In this document: piece after piece, positions 14,941-21,108 of the stretch
How the letters are laid out: each line of letters opens with the position of its first letter
Numbering within the stretch: the first letter of the stretch is position 1
Virus record (IMG/VR): IMGVR_UViG_3300031974_002308
Coordinates: 1 to 44,006 of that record
Source: a virus
Length of the DNA: 44,006 bases
Reading direction: 5' to 3' (one strand)
Position numbers and translations under genes: made by a program
The notes under the pieces: model-generated
Database searches by the model: none
Seen by the model: the letters and a program-made list of their open reading frames with translations, nothing else
What the model was told of the DNA's origin: nothing

Positions 14941-15134
14941 TGGATAACTTCAATATGAGCAAGTTTAAAGTTTCTTTTGTGCCGCATGATGTAGTCCAGT
15001 ACGACTACATCGTTGAAGCCAAAGATGAAGACCAAGCATATGATAAAGGTCTTGATGAGCTAAGATGGGCTATAGGTCGTGATGCTTCTAAAGATTGGGA
15101 GTGCAGTAATGTTGAGGAGGTGTCTGATGATTAG
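14940..15134 (+). CDS. Small unknown protein, 64 aa
   Basis: Not recognised. Beta-strand N-terminus (SKFKVSFVPHDVVQYDYIVE) and a helix (EDQAYDKGLDELRWAIGRD), a pattern like small dsRBD/ferredoxin-like or 'EAxdedqAyxkG' phage proteins (the latter is common in phage genomes with no assigned role). Overlaps the next gene by 8 nt. Function unknown. Confidence 0.62.
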   Translation: MDNFNMSKFKVSFVPHDVVQYDYIVEAKDEDQAYDKGLDELRWAIGRDASKDWECSNVEEVSDD

Positions 15135-15435
15135 GTTGCGTTTTGATGAATCTAAAATCTGGCAAAACTTTCAGATTACTTTTTCGAATGGCTACACAGT
15201 TTCTATTGGTATTGGCAGTGCTCATTATTGTCAAAATAGAATAAATGAGGCAAATGACGAGCCTGTTGAGGATTATTCCATGGACTGTGAAATCGCAATA
15301 CTAAAACCTAATGGCAAGTTTTTGCGATACAGGGGGGATGATGTACAGAGTTATGTTTTCCCAGATCGTGTAGCAGAAATTATCGCTTATGCAAAAAGCT
15401 TAGAGCCCAACAACCATGGGAGGGTAGCAGCATGA
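15127..15435 (+). CDS. Unknown early protein, 102 aa
   Basis: Beta-rich protein, IWQNFQITFSNGYTVSIGIG then HYCQNRINEANDE, an 'xxSxxVSIxxGxxHYCxNR' pattern I associate with small phage proteins of unknown role. The middle has CEIAILKPNGKFLRYRGDD. ATG 15127 chosen because GAGGAGG lies 8 nt upstream; an in-frame ATG at 15079 has no ribosome binding site. Overlaps neighbours by 8 and 4 nt. Confidence 0.68.
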   Translation: MIRLRFDESKIWQNFQITFSNGYTVSIGIGSAHYCQNRINEANDEPVEDYSMDCEIAILKPNGKFLRYRGDDVQSYVFPDRVAEIIAYAKSLEPNNHGRVAA

Positions 15436-15872
15436 GTGCATGGTTATGTAGCCCTAATCACATTGGCGAAATCTGTAGCAGATCAGGTCATGTCTCTGGT
15501 TATAATCTCGTAACTAAAGACAGATATGATATGGATGCTTCTACCTTAGCTGGTCTGTTAGCTCATCAGAACTTGTTGAGCTTACAGGCAAGGTATCCTG
15601 ATATGTGGGAAGAGTTTCTTTCCCCGTATGAGGGTGCGGACACAACAGAGAAGAAGACAAACTTTATCTGGCAATGTCAGCAACGAGCTAAGGGTTTGCC
15701 TAGAAAGAGCAAGCAGGATTGTGTTGGTTTGATTAGATCATACCGATATCAAGCTTGTGAAACAGAAGACTGGATCACATCAGATGTTTCTTTCATAACT
15801 CAAGGAATATTAGATAGTCTGTATCATGATTTAGTTGAAACAACCCTTTGGGCATACGATGAGGAGGATTAA
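15432..15872 (+). CDS. Unknown early protein, 146 aa
   Basis: Not recognised. Begins WLCSPNHIGEICSRSGHVSG. Two later regions look helical (STLAGLLAHQNLLSLQARYP; WQCQQRAKGLPRKSKQDCVG). Three to four cysteines occur but not as a clear metal site. Coupled to the preceding gene by a 4-nt overlap and to the zinc-ribbon gene by 1 nt. Largest protein of the ribozyme operon. Function unknown. Confidence 0.62.
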   Translation: MSAWLCSPNHIGEICSRSGHVSGYNLVTKDRYDMDASTLAGLLAHQNLLSLQARYPDMWEEFLSPYEGADTTEKKTNFIWQCQQRAKGLPRKSKQDCVGLIRSYRYQACETEDWITSDVSFITQGILDSLYHDLVETTLWAYDEED

Positions 15873-16063
15873 TGGTTTGTTCATGTGGTAAAGCAAAAAC
15901 TTTTGTAAAAGATGTTAGACCATTTGAGGATGGTAGAACTATATGGCGGAAAAGGGTTTGTAAGAAATGCGGTAAGTCTTTTTCTACATTCGAAGTTGAC
16001 TCAACTCGCTTTGCTGTAGGAGGCAAAGTTGATTGGAGAAGTCAAGGAAATGTAGATAAATAA
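15872..16063 (+). CDS. NrdR-like zinc-ribbon protein, 63 aa
   Basis: Zinc ribbon CSCG (residues 3-6) and CKKCGK (about 31-36), with VKDVRPFEDGRTIWRKRVCK between and SFSTFEVD after. This matches the N-terminal zinc ribbon of NrdR ('CP.C...t.V.DSR...dg..iRRRReC..Cg.rFtTfE'), the repressor of ribonucleotide reductase operons, but without the ATP-cone. Here the first pair is CxC rather than CPxC. It may be a DNA-binding transcription factor acting on host or phage promoters, or a decoy of NrdR. Last gene before the operon terminator. Confidence 0.72.
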   Translation: MVCSCGKAKTFVKDVRPFEDGRTIWRKRVCKKCGKSFSTFEVDSTRFAVGGKVDWRSQGNVDK

Positions 16064-16073
16064 AGACGGAATA

Positions 16074-16112
16074 AGAGCTGTGCGTTCATTGAATGCATGG
16101 CTCTTTTTTTTT
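16074..16112 (+). terminator. Intrinsic terminator of the ribozyme operon
   Basis: Hairpin AGAGCUGUGC (16074-16083) with GCAUGGCUCU (16095-16104), 10 bp including two G-U pairs, an 11-nt loop and a run of nine U. It lies 11 nt beyond the last gene. The U-run flows into TATATTAA, the same T8ATATTAA string present inside HHR3. Confidence 0.85.
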
Positions 16113-16131
16113 ATATTAAGATTCTATGTTA

Positions 16132-16302
16132 ATGAAAGAAGCAATAATCGAAGTAGCGAGGGAACTTAAAAAAACCGACACAATAAATTTCCAAGACCCA
16201 CAAATTTTATCTGGGTATCCTAATGATTTGGGTAACGAAGATATCGAGAAAGCATTGAGAGCTATCTCAGCAGTATCAGATATTATTCTTAAAGTAAGCT
16301 AA
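16132..16302 (+). CDS. Small unknown protein, 56 aa
   Basis: Short plus-strand frame MKEAIIEVARELKKTDTINF to SAVSDIILKVS, helical at both ends. It lies after the operon terminator, so it needs its own promoter; an ATG two codons upstream (16126) is in frame. TATATT just before could be a -10 box. Its 3' end overlaps the convergent minus-strand gene by 14 nt. Coding is plausible from composition, and no function is recognised. Confidence 0.45.
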   Translation: MKEAIIEVARELKKTDTINFQDPQILSGYPNDLGNEDIEKALRAISAVSDIILKVS

Positions 16303-16486
16303 TATTTTTGACAGCTTCATCGAAGTTGTTGCCAAGCTTAGACCACTCAAGATCACCATCTAATTTATAAATCCAACCATTCAATTTGTGCTGTTTACCA
16401 TATGGGTTTTTAGGCACCCATCTTAACTGAACTCTATCATGCCCAGCATTTTTGAAATGTTGTTCTAGATCATTCTTCCTGTTCAT
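16289..16486 (-). CDS. Small unknown protein, 65 aa
   Basis: Basic, W/N/K-rich protein (QLRWVPKNPYGKQHKLNGWI; KLDGDLEWSKLGNN). No recognised domain. It is the last gene of the minus-strand early block and overlaps the upstream 51-aa frame by 17 nt. No signal or membrane segment. Confidence 0.55.
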   Translation of the reverse strand: MNRKNDLEQHFKNAGHDRVQLRWVPKNPYGKQHKLNGWIYKLDGDLEWSKLGNNFDEAVKNISLL

Positions 16487-16625
16487 ATTGCTCTGTCCAA
16501 TACTCTTCGAATATAGTTCTAAACTGTTCTAGTGTTGGGATTTCTACGACATCTGTTTTTGCTAAGTCTAATATGTACTGTGAATAAGCTTCTTTAAGTG
16601 CCTTCTCGGTATATAACAACATCAT
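16470..16625 (-). CDS. Small acidic helical protein, 51 aa
   Basis: Begins MMLLYTEKALKEAYSQYILD, ends FEEYWTEQYEQEE. It is a phage-type small helix-rich protein resembling 'Y.eeal.eAY..Y........p.tleeFR..fEe.w' strings found after small basic phage proteins. The ATG overlaps the stop of the preceding gene as ATGA, good evidence for coupling. Too short for default gene calling. Function unknown. Confidence 0.6.
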   Translation of the reverse strand: MMLLYTEKALKEAYSQYILDLAKTDVVEIPTLEQFRTIFEEYWTEQYEQEE

Positions 16626-16966
16626 TTTTTTGGTGGACTTTTTTTACTCCCGCCTTTGCCTGCCCAGAGGTCTTTACGAGCCCAATAGTTTGCTGAAAAC
16701 TTGTCATTTTTCGTGAGTTGACCAGACTTATTTCGAATACCACCTGACCTAGCCATATAGCTGCTACGAGCCTTAGAACTATAATTATGCCCATAAGACT
16801 TGTGTCCGTAATTAACAACTTTGATTTCATCACCTTTCTTAGCTAGTACTGTTTTCTTATATTTGCCAGAACCGCTATACCTTTTAGGCTTATTGAAACC
16901 GGGATACTTCTTACCCCTGTACATCACACCATCAGCTACTCTTTTTGCATCACTTGCTTTTGCCAT
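16622..16966 (-). CDS. Basic G/Y/K-rich small protein, 114 aa
   Basis: Start ATG 16966 fixed by AGGAGG nine nt upstream (AGGAGGTACAGATAATG) and a TAATG overlap with the preceding gene. The same frame stays open upstream to 17182 but that part is not a normal protein sequence. Content: VMYRGKKYPGFNKPKRYSGS, then KKTVLAKKGDEIKVVNYGHK and NDKFSANYWARKDLWAGKGG. High lysine and tyrosine suggest nucleic-acid binding. I associate this type with marine phage cyanophage-like genomes. Function unknown. Confidence 0.68.
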   Translation of the reverse strand: MAKASDAKRVADGVMYRGKKYPGFNKPKRYSGSGKYKKTVLAKKGDEIKVVNYGHKSYGHNYSSKARSSYMARSGGIRNKSGQLTKNDKFSANYWARKDLWAGKGGSKKSPPKK

Positions 16967-17220
16967 TATCTGTACCTCCTGCTTATGTTTCTTGCTCTCT
17001 TTGTTTGTGGAACAAACTGCTTGCCTTTCTTCATACCTGCCCTTTTCTTTCTGGAAGTGGCTGCATATTCTTGCGGTGTCATAGCAGAAATAGCAGCGGA
17101 AGGTAGATACCTTTCCCCTGTTGCATTCTTTCCTTGAACTGATGGCTTGCCTGATTTGGTTCGCCATTTCTGTGCTGTCCACATTTTAAGAGATTTTTGT
17201 GACTTTTTTAATCCTTTCAT
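16966..17220 (-). CDS. DUF5872-like basic protein, 84 aa
   Basis: The order LKKSQKSLKMWTAQKWRTKSG, then GERYLPSAAISAMTPQEYAA, then SRKKRAGMKKGKQFVPQ fits the DUF5872 pattern ('slk.Wt.qkWrt..Gk......rYLP..a...L...eyaat...K..g...gkQfv.qP') found in many environmental phages and giant viruses; its role is unknown. Highly basic, so nucleic-acid binding is likely. Directly coupled to the downstream basic gene by a 1-nt overlap. Confidence 0.75.
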   Translation of the reverse strand: MKGLKKSQKSLKMWTAQKWRTKSGKPSVQGKNATGERYLPSAAISAMTPQEYAATSRKKRAGMKKGKQFVPQTKRARNISRRYR

Positions 17221-17246
17221 AACAAAAACTTATAATTAATTATAAA

Positions 17247-17726
17247 TTATCCTAATGGATTAGCTAAGGCATCCATTGCTCGCCAAGCTGAATCCATATC
17301 TTTCTGAAGTACATCTATTTGTTCTTCTAGTTCTTTAATTCTAAGCTCATATGACTGCACTAGCAAATCGTTTTCCTTTGAGGTGACCTCGATGTCCTTG
17401 AAAGAATCTTTGAGGTTCATGAGCTCTTTCTGAGCCTCCATGATCAATGATAAATTGGTACCTAGTTCAGCCAGCTTACCTTGCAGTGAAGAAATGTCGT
17501 TGTCGTTTATGGATTGTTCAATTGAAGATACTCTGGCATCAAGACTATTTATAAGTCCCGAATGAGAGCTATTACTACTAGCCATGGACTGGATAGAATC
17601 AATGCGATTATAAAAGTCACTAACATACCAGACACCACCACCAATGCTTGAGAGGAGCGGTAAGAAGATAGCAATGTAAATACCTTTAAAGGTATATTTT
17701 CCCAGTTTGATTTCAAAGTTATCCAT
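17247..17726 (-). CDS. Membrane-anchored coiled-coil protein, 159 aa
   Basis: A short cytoplasmic stretch (MDNFEIKLGKYTFKG) is followed by one membrane segment (IYIAIFLPLLSSIGGGVWYV). A long coiled coil then runs to the C-terminus (LDARVSSIEQSINDND; LRIKELEEQIDVLQKDMDSA). This resembles inner-membrane spanin-type or tail-needle-like phage proteins. Start ATG 17726 overlaps the exported protein gene by 8 nt; ATG 17756 is an in-frame alternative with poorer context. It may form a complex with the two exported proteins encoded just upstream. Confidence 0.65.
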   Translation of the reverse strand: MDNFEIKLGKYTFKGIYIAIFLPLLSSIGGGVWYVSDFYNRIDSIQSMASSNSSHSGLINSLDARVSSIEQSINDNDISSLQGKLAELGTNLSLIMEAQKELMNLKDSFKDIEVTSKENDLLVQSYELRIKELEEQIDVLQKDMDSAWRAMDALANPLG

Positions 17727-18546
17727 CAGTTCCACATTGTGAAAAGTCATACCCACAAGCTATAGGGCTTGTTGTGTAAAACTCGGACTGTTGCCCTGCT
17801 GAATAGAACTCGTCAGCAGTCAAATAGTATTGAGATAAGTCAACAGAATGACCTTTAAATTCTCTAGTCATGTTGATCCATTGAATGGTTAGGGCTTGAC
17901 CTACAGCATCAAAGTTGATTGTAGCATCTAGGAAAGACTCACCATATGCTTCCGCAGTACTTTGGAATTCAGCAACATATGATTCGTTAGATAATACAGC
18001 TGTGTATGCTCCTAGCTGTCCGCCATATTCTTCTATGTCTGTAATTGCTTGGTTGTATGAGCTTACTTCTGCTTCTGTTAAGTATGTCTCATCACCTATA
18101 AAATCTTGTAGTGCTTCCTGATCTCTTATTTCCCCCGATTCCTGTGCCTCCTCAGCTAATCTATTCACTTCAATTGTTTGGACAATTGCTAAGGTTGCTT
18201 CAACAAAATCAGAAATAGCACCTTCCATATTTTCTTGAGCTGCTTGCTGTTGATCTTGTAAAAAGTCTTGTGCTGAATAAAAGGTTGTATTCTGGACAGC
18301 CTGCAAGGCAGCGTTGTATGCCTCCATAGTTTCGAAAGTAATATAACCAGACTGCATTAAACTCTGTGGGGCAATGCCTCCATTCCCAGCGTAGACGGTG
18401 AACCCACCAATTCCTTGGATTGCTATGTCGATATTGCCTCTTAGTATTGCTGATTGGGTTACAAGATCGTCAACCTGCTGGTTGGAGCGAAGCTCTAAAC
18501 CGCTCAGAAATAGAGCGAGTGTCATTACTAATTTCTTCATTGTCAT
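17719..18546 (-). CDS. Exported protein of unknown function, 275 aa
   Basis: Signal peptide MKKLVMTLALFLSGLELRS (from the second ATG, 18540), no lipobox. The mature part has helical regions rich in A, Q and E and one strand-like segment GGFTVYAGNGGIAPQSLMQS. Two cysteines lie at the very end (CGYDFSQCGTDG). No known enzyme signature. It overlaps the upstream exported gene by 77 nt and the downstream coiled-coil gene by 8 nt, so the three are translationally coupled. It would act in the periplasm or at the cell surface. Confidence 0.65.
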   Translation of the reverse strand: MTMKKLVMTLALFLSGLELRSNQQVDDLVTQSAILRGNIDIAIQGIGGFTVYAGNGGIAPQSLMQSGYITFETMEAYNAALQAVQNTTFYSAQDFLQDQQQAAQENMEGAISDFVEATLAIVQTIEVNRLAEEAQESGEIRDQEALQDFIGDETYLTEAEVSSYNQAITDIEEYGGQLGAYTAVLSNESYVAEFQSTAEAYGESFLDATINFDAVGQALTIQWINMTREFKGHSVDLSQYYLTADEFYSAGQQSEFYTTSPIACGYDFSQCGTDG

Positions 18547-19279
18547 CTGCTGTATGTATATCCAGTATGGTATTATAAAACTCTTGCTCTTTCGAGTACT
18601 TAGGCTCTTTAATCACTATTGATTCTTCATCACAATCTATAACCTTTTTAGAATCAGCAAATCTTCTGCAAGCAAATCCTATTCTTACTTTGTCTTTAAT
18701 CTCACCGTAGCCCGGTATGTAAAGCTGTGGGTTTTGTTTCATAACTAAGTAAGCTGATCGACCAGCGACTAATCTACCATTAACCAGTATTGGACAAGGT
18801 GTACCAGCAGTGAACATAGCCTTCCAGTTATTTGGGTTCTGGCACATCAGGGCTATAGCTGGGACAGTCATGCCTAGGTCTTTCAAAACTTTAGCATCCT
18901 TTCTTCTGTTACATTCTTCATCTTGCACATAGGCACCAGCAGAGGCACCCAAAGAAAATACTTGCAAGCCACCATTACGAGACATCAAGCACGAATCCAT
19001 GCCGCTAGACATTAAGCTTGGTGATATTGCTGATCCAACAGGCATTGAACCGGGACTTGAGCCAGCACCACTGTAGTTGTTGGTAGTTGCTGTTGTGTTG
19101 TTGTGAGAACTTACAGTTGAATTATTGTTATTAGTACCGAAGTTATCGGCTGACTGATTGTTACCGCCTGTATCTTCTTGTGAAAAGACAATGCCTGCTA
19201 AAAATAACAGGCATATTACTGATACTAATCTGAATGATCTATTTCTTAGATTTTTTTCTTCGTTTTGGTTTCTGGGCAT
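18470..19279 (-). CDS. Exported cysteine-containing protein, 269 aa
   Basis: N-terminal basic stretch then signal peptide hydrophobic core (FRLVSVICLLFLAGIVFSQE). After it comes an N/S/T-rich low-complexity linker of about 40 residues (SHNNTTATTNNYSGAGSS). A conserved-looking domain follows, with GMDSCLMSR, DEECNRRKDAKVLKDLGM, IALMCQNPNNW and GTPCPILVN. I recall the 'E.C..R.DAK.L.dlGM.v.A..L.CQ......AGTPCP' pattern from marine phages, without known role. Six or more cysteines suggest disulfides in the periplasm. Overlaps neighbours on both sides. Confidence 0.65.
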   Translation of the reverse strand: MPRNQNEEKNLRNRSFRLVSVICLLFLAGIVFSQEDTGGNNQSADNFGTNNNNSTVSSHNNTTATTNNYSGAGSSPGSMPVGSAISPSLMSSGMDSCLMSRNGGLQVFSLGASAGAYVQDEECNRRKDAKVLKDLGMTVPAIALMCQNPNNWKAMFTAGTPCPILVNGRLVAGRSAYLVMKQNPQLYIPGYGEIKDKVRIGFACRRFADSKKVIDCDEESIVIKEPKYSKEQEFYNTILDIHTADDNEEISNDTRSISERFRASLQPAG

Positions 19280-19442
19280 TTCTGTCTCTCATCATATTTA
19301 AAACATCCCATCCACTTTTTAACCAGTTCCAAAACCATATGGCTATTTTCTTTAGCCAATTCCAAATCCATAACATTACTTTTTTTAGCCAATTCCAAAA
19401 CATTAGCCAATATTCTTTAAGTTTTTCTAATCCAAAATACAT
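19239..19442 (-). CDS. Tryptophan-rich amphipathic peptide with 11-residue repeats, 67 aa
   Basis: Three tandem 11-residue units headed FWNWLKK (15-21), IWNWLKK (26-32) and FWNWLKS (37-43), ten tryptophans in all. A strongly basic tail follows (QKPKRRKKSKK). Such sequence forms an interfacial amphipathic helix, like cationic antimicrobial peptides or phage disruptin. TAATG overlap with the preceding gene; overlaps the exported gene by 41 nt. It lies directly before two exported proteins and a membrane coiled coil, so membrane remodelling or lysis is a fair hypothesis. Confidence 0.7.
   Translation of the reverse strand: MYFGLEKLKEYWLMFWNWLKKVMLWIWNWLKKIAIWFWNWLKSGWDVLNMMRDRNAQKPKRRKKSKK
19302..19400. 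repeat. 33-nt tandem repeat, three units
   Basis: In-gene repeat encoding the 11-residue units. The core TTTAGCCAATTCCAAA recurs twice almost exactly, and once as TTTAACCAGTTCCAAA. Codon-level divergence shows the repeat is under protein selection. Confidence 0.85.
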
Positions 19443-19651
19443 TATTTATATCCTCCGCCAGCTGCTTTATATTCTCTAGCTAGCATTTGAGCCTTACGAG
19501 CTGACCACTGTCCCGGCTTGCCACCTTTCCCGCCACGCAAAATCTTTTGAAACAATCTTTTACGCATTGTTGGTTTAGTGTAGTTACCAGCTTCGTTAAC
19601 TCTTGATTTACTTTTTCTTTTTTTTGCCGGACTTTTTCTTTTTACTGCCAT
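19442..19651 (-). CDS. Small basic protein with GKPGQWSARKAQ motif, 69 aa
   Basis: Highly basic N-terminus (VKRKSPAKKRKSKSRVNEA), then RLFQKILRGGKGGKPGQWSA and RKAQMLAREYKAAGGGYK at the end. The C-terminal block 'GKPGQWSARKAQ.la..YK..GGgYk' is a recurring module of marine phage small proteins (from memory). Probably binds nucleic acid or host ribosome parts. Coupled by 1 nt to the amphipathic peptide gene. Confidence 0.7.
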   Translation of the reverse strand: MAVKRKSPAKKRKSKSRVNEAGNYTKPTMRKRLFQKILRGGKGGKPGQWSARKAQMLAREYKAAGGGYK

Positions 19652-19669
19652 AGCCTTTATTATATCCCA

Positions 19670-19849
19670 TTACTTTCTCCAAAATGTTTTAGCTTTATTT
19701 TTAGCTTTTTGGTTTAACTCTCCGTAATGAAAAAGTCTCACACTACTAGAATTGTGTTTTGTTCCAGAGTGCAAAGAGCCATCAGGCATCTTGTGTGTAC
19801 CACCTCTGTGGAGAGTGCCATCTTTTTTGTAGTGATTAACTCCTTTCAT
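19670..19849 (-). CDS. Small His/Lys-rich phage protein, 59 aa
   Basis: MKGVNHYKKDGTLHRGGTHK then MPDGSLHSGTKH, with SSSVRLFHYGELNQKAKNKA. The pattern 'H..kdGt.h.GgtHkMpdG.lHtG..Ht..S..lfh..eL...ak..a' recurs in marine phages of several morphologies, as I recall. Overlaps the stop of the 99-aa gene by 14 nt. Eight histidines could bind metal, but no standard site is seen. Unknown role. Confidence 0.72.
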   Translation of the reverse strand: MKGVNHYKKDGTLHRGGTHKMPDGSLHSGTKHNSSSVRLFHYGELNQKAKNKAKTFWRK

Positions 19850-20135
19850 TTTTAAATATATCTACAACTCTATGATAGACCATGCTTTTCATGCCTATAA
19901 AAGTTTTATTATGCTCTGGTAATTCATCCCAAGCTTTCTTTCTTTCTTCCCGAGTTGGCAAGCTAGCAATAGTTCTAGGGAGAGCCATTTGCATAGAGGT
20001 AAGATACACTATGTCATGAAACTTTTCATCTATATCTGCCATGTAATCCATCCTCTCCTCATGAGTCTTAAGTTTGCTGATGGCATGAGCGTATGCCAGT
20101 TGATCTGGTTGATTATTTCTTGCTGCGTGCTTCAT
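19836..20135 (-). CDS. Unknown helical protein, 99 aa
   Basis: Helical, basic N-terminus (KHAARNNQPDQLAYAHAISK), then KTHEERMDYMADIDEKFHDI and THREERKKAWDELPEHNKTF-like charged helices. No catalytic motif recognised. Overlaps the upstream membrane gene by 23 nt. Fits the pattern of small early proteins between the replication genes and the exported cassette. Confidence 0.6.
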   Translation of the reverse strand: MKHAARNNQPDQLAYAHAISKLKTHEERMDYMADIDEKFHDIVYLTSMQMALPRTIASLPTREERKKAWDELPEHNKTFIGMKSMVYHRVVDIFKNERS

Positions 20136-20370
20136 GGTTTTTAAAATACACTCTAGTTAAATATCTTCTGACAATAGCTGTAAGCGTTAGTACCCCTGTT
20201 GTCCAGAATGTAATAACGAAGCTGTTGCTGGTGAACATTAAACAAATATGAACAACTAGCCAAGAGAGAGGAAAGTTTACTGCTAACCCTAACATAGTGT
20301 CAGCCACACTTTCTCTTAATGAGTTTTTACATATTTTTGGTTTAGGTTTTCTTTTTTCGAATCTTGTCAT
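20113..20370 (-). CDS. DUF7220-like two-TM membrane protein, 85 aa
   Basis: Basic N-terminus MTRFEKRKPKPKICK, then ADTMLGLAVNFPLSWLVVHI and SNSFVITFWTTGVLTLTAIV as two membrane helices, then RRYLTRVYFKNHE. 'S....i.G..vn.p.s.........ts........t..lT..sivR.Y..Rr.Fn' is the DUF7220 pattern. Start ATG 20370 chosen for the GGAAAG ribosome site; ATG 20391 is in frame but lies inside the previous gene. Inner membrane, function unknown. Confidence 0.68.
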   Translation of the reverse strand: MTRFEKRKPKPKICKNSLRESVADTMLGLAVNFPLSWLVVHICLMFTSNSFVITFWTTGVLTLTAIVRRYLTRVYFKNHEARSKK

Positions 20371-20455
20371 TTTTCTTTCCAAATATTGCATCCCAATTAT
20401 TTTCGAATGTTTTTTTATCTACTTGTGTTTTTCTTCTTTTAGAACCTTTACTCAT
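20342..20455 (-). CDS. Tiny basic protein, 37 aa
   Basis: MSKGSKRRKTQVDKKTFENN, then WDAIFGKKNDKIRKKKT. Starts in an ATGA overlap with the DUF3310 stop and overlaps the membrane gene by 29 nt. The pattern 'MsKGskrRk..v....f..nWd.IFgkk' is, from memory, a frequent small-phage-protein signature next to DUF3310. Too short for usual gene callers. Coding is well supported by the overlap and motif. Confidence 0.7.
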   Translation of the reverse strand: MSKGSKRRKTQVDKKTFENNWDAIFGKKNDKIRKKKT

Positions 20456-20682
20456 GATCTTGCCTTAACATTTTTAATCAGTCTTTCTAGATACCATTTT
20501 GCTTTATGCAAGTCTTCAAGTTGATCTTCATGCTTGCTGTGATATCGCCATAAATATTTAATAGTGTTGCATTGTGCCACTACTTCTTTAGGGTATGGGT
20601 TCATATCTGCTACTGTTTCTAATGCATCTATGCACTGTATTTTTCCAGACTTGTAGTGATCTGGATTTATTTTATCTTTCAT
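20452..20682 (-). CDS. DUF3310 protein, 76 aa
   Basis: INPDHYKSGKIQCIDALETV, then CNTIKYLWRYHSKHEDQLED and LHKAKWYLERLI match DUF3310 ('inpdHYk.g.iecid.i.....f..gn.iKYlwR...K....dL.KA.wYle.l') from start to end, and length is typical. The family is often listed as nucleotide kinase-like but no activity is established. 4-nt overlap with the Ref gene. It is part of the phage nucleotide/replication block. Confidence 0.85.
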   Translation of the reverse strand: MKDKINPDHYKSGKIQCIDALETVADMNPYPKEVVAQCNTIKYLWRYHSKHEDQLEDLHKAKWYLERLIKNVKARS

Positions 20683-20972
20683 AATAAATCTTTTACCTTT
20701 TGTAATAATTCTTCCTCTGTTCCGTACCTCTTTACAAATTCTGTTTTGTAAGGATGTCTAGACACATACATATCATTGTTAACTCCCTCTCTGTGGTGTC
20801 TATAACAAAGAGGTATTGTGTTCATGTGAGCTCCCTCTTTTGTCTTACCATCGATGTGGTGTACTTCTGCTGGAGAATCACAATCGAAATGAACTCTACA
20901 AACTATGCACCCCAAAGTACTTATTGAGTCCATCCATATCTTTTCCTTTTTGTTCGGATTTCTGCCTTTCAT
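20679..20972 (-). CDS. Ref-type HNH nuclease, 97 aa
   Basis: LGCIVCRVHFDCDSPAEVHHI, then GAHMNTIPLCYRHHREG and SRHPYKTEFVKRYGTEEELL, match the Ref (recombination enhancement, RecA-dependent nuclease) family. Conserved CxxC, HH and CxxHH supply zinc and catalytic sites. P1 Ref cuts the ssDNA displaced in RecA joints. Start ATG 20972 keeps the NKKEKIWMDS helix usual in the family. Overlaps the 70-aa gene by 77 nt and DUF3310 by 4. Confidence 0.83.
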   Translation of the reverse strand: MKGRNPNKKEKIWMDSISTLGCIVCRVHFDCDSPAEVHHIDGKTKEGAHMNTIPLCYRHHREGVNNDMYVSRHPYKTEFVKRYGTEEELLQKVKDLL

Positions 20973-21108
20973 ATTTGTGTTGTAAGAAGTTAAGGTTTTT
21001 TTTCAGATAATCATTATAACTTATATCTGGTTCTCCTCTTCTCATTCTTCCACTAATATTATTTTGGTGCATCCTGTTACAAAAATTTTCAAATGTTTCA
21101 TGCTCCAT
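20896..21108 (-). CDS. Small unknown protein, 70 aa
   Basis: MEHETFENFCNRMHQNNISG, then EPDISYNDYLKKNLNFLQHK. Helical, basic. AGGAGA about 10 nt upstream of ATG 21108. Its 3' end overlaps the Ref gene by 77 nt and its 5' end overlaps the coiled-coil gene by 11 nt. Function unknown; coding probable because the arrangement keeps the operon continuous. Confidence 0.55.
   Translation of the reverse strand: MEHETFENFCNRMHQNNISGRMRRGEPDISYNDYLKKNLNFLQHKYERQKSEQKGKDMDGLNKYFGVHSL

Noticed and set aside
16594-16833. Minus-strand 79-aa open frame
   Set aside because: It overlaps better supported genes in other frames and has no recognisable sequence features.
16622-17182. In-frame extension of the 114-aa basic protein to 186 aa
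   Set aside because: The upstream 72 residues are a shadow of the DUF5872-like gene in another frame. AGGAGG and the TAATG overlap mark 16966 as the real start.
17800-17825. CTCGTCAG on the plus strand as a minus-strand hammerhead core
   Set aside because: No GAAA partner or stems at the needed distance; it lies in the coding region of the exported protein.
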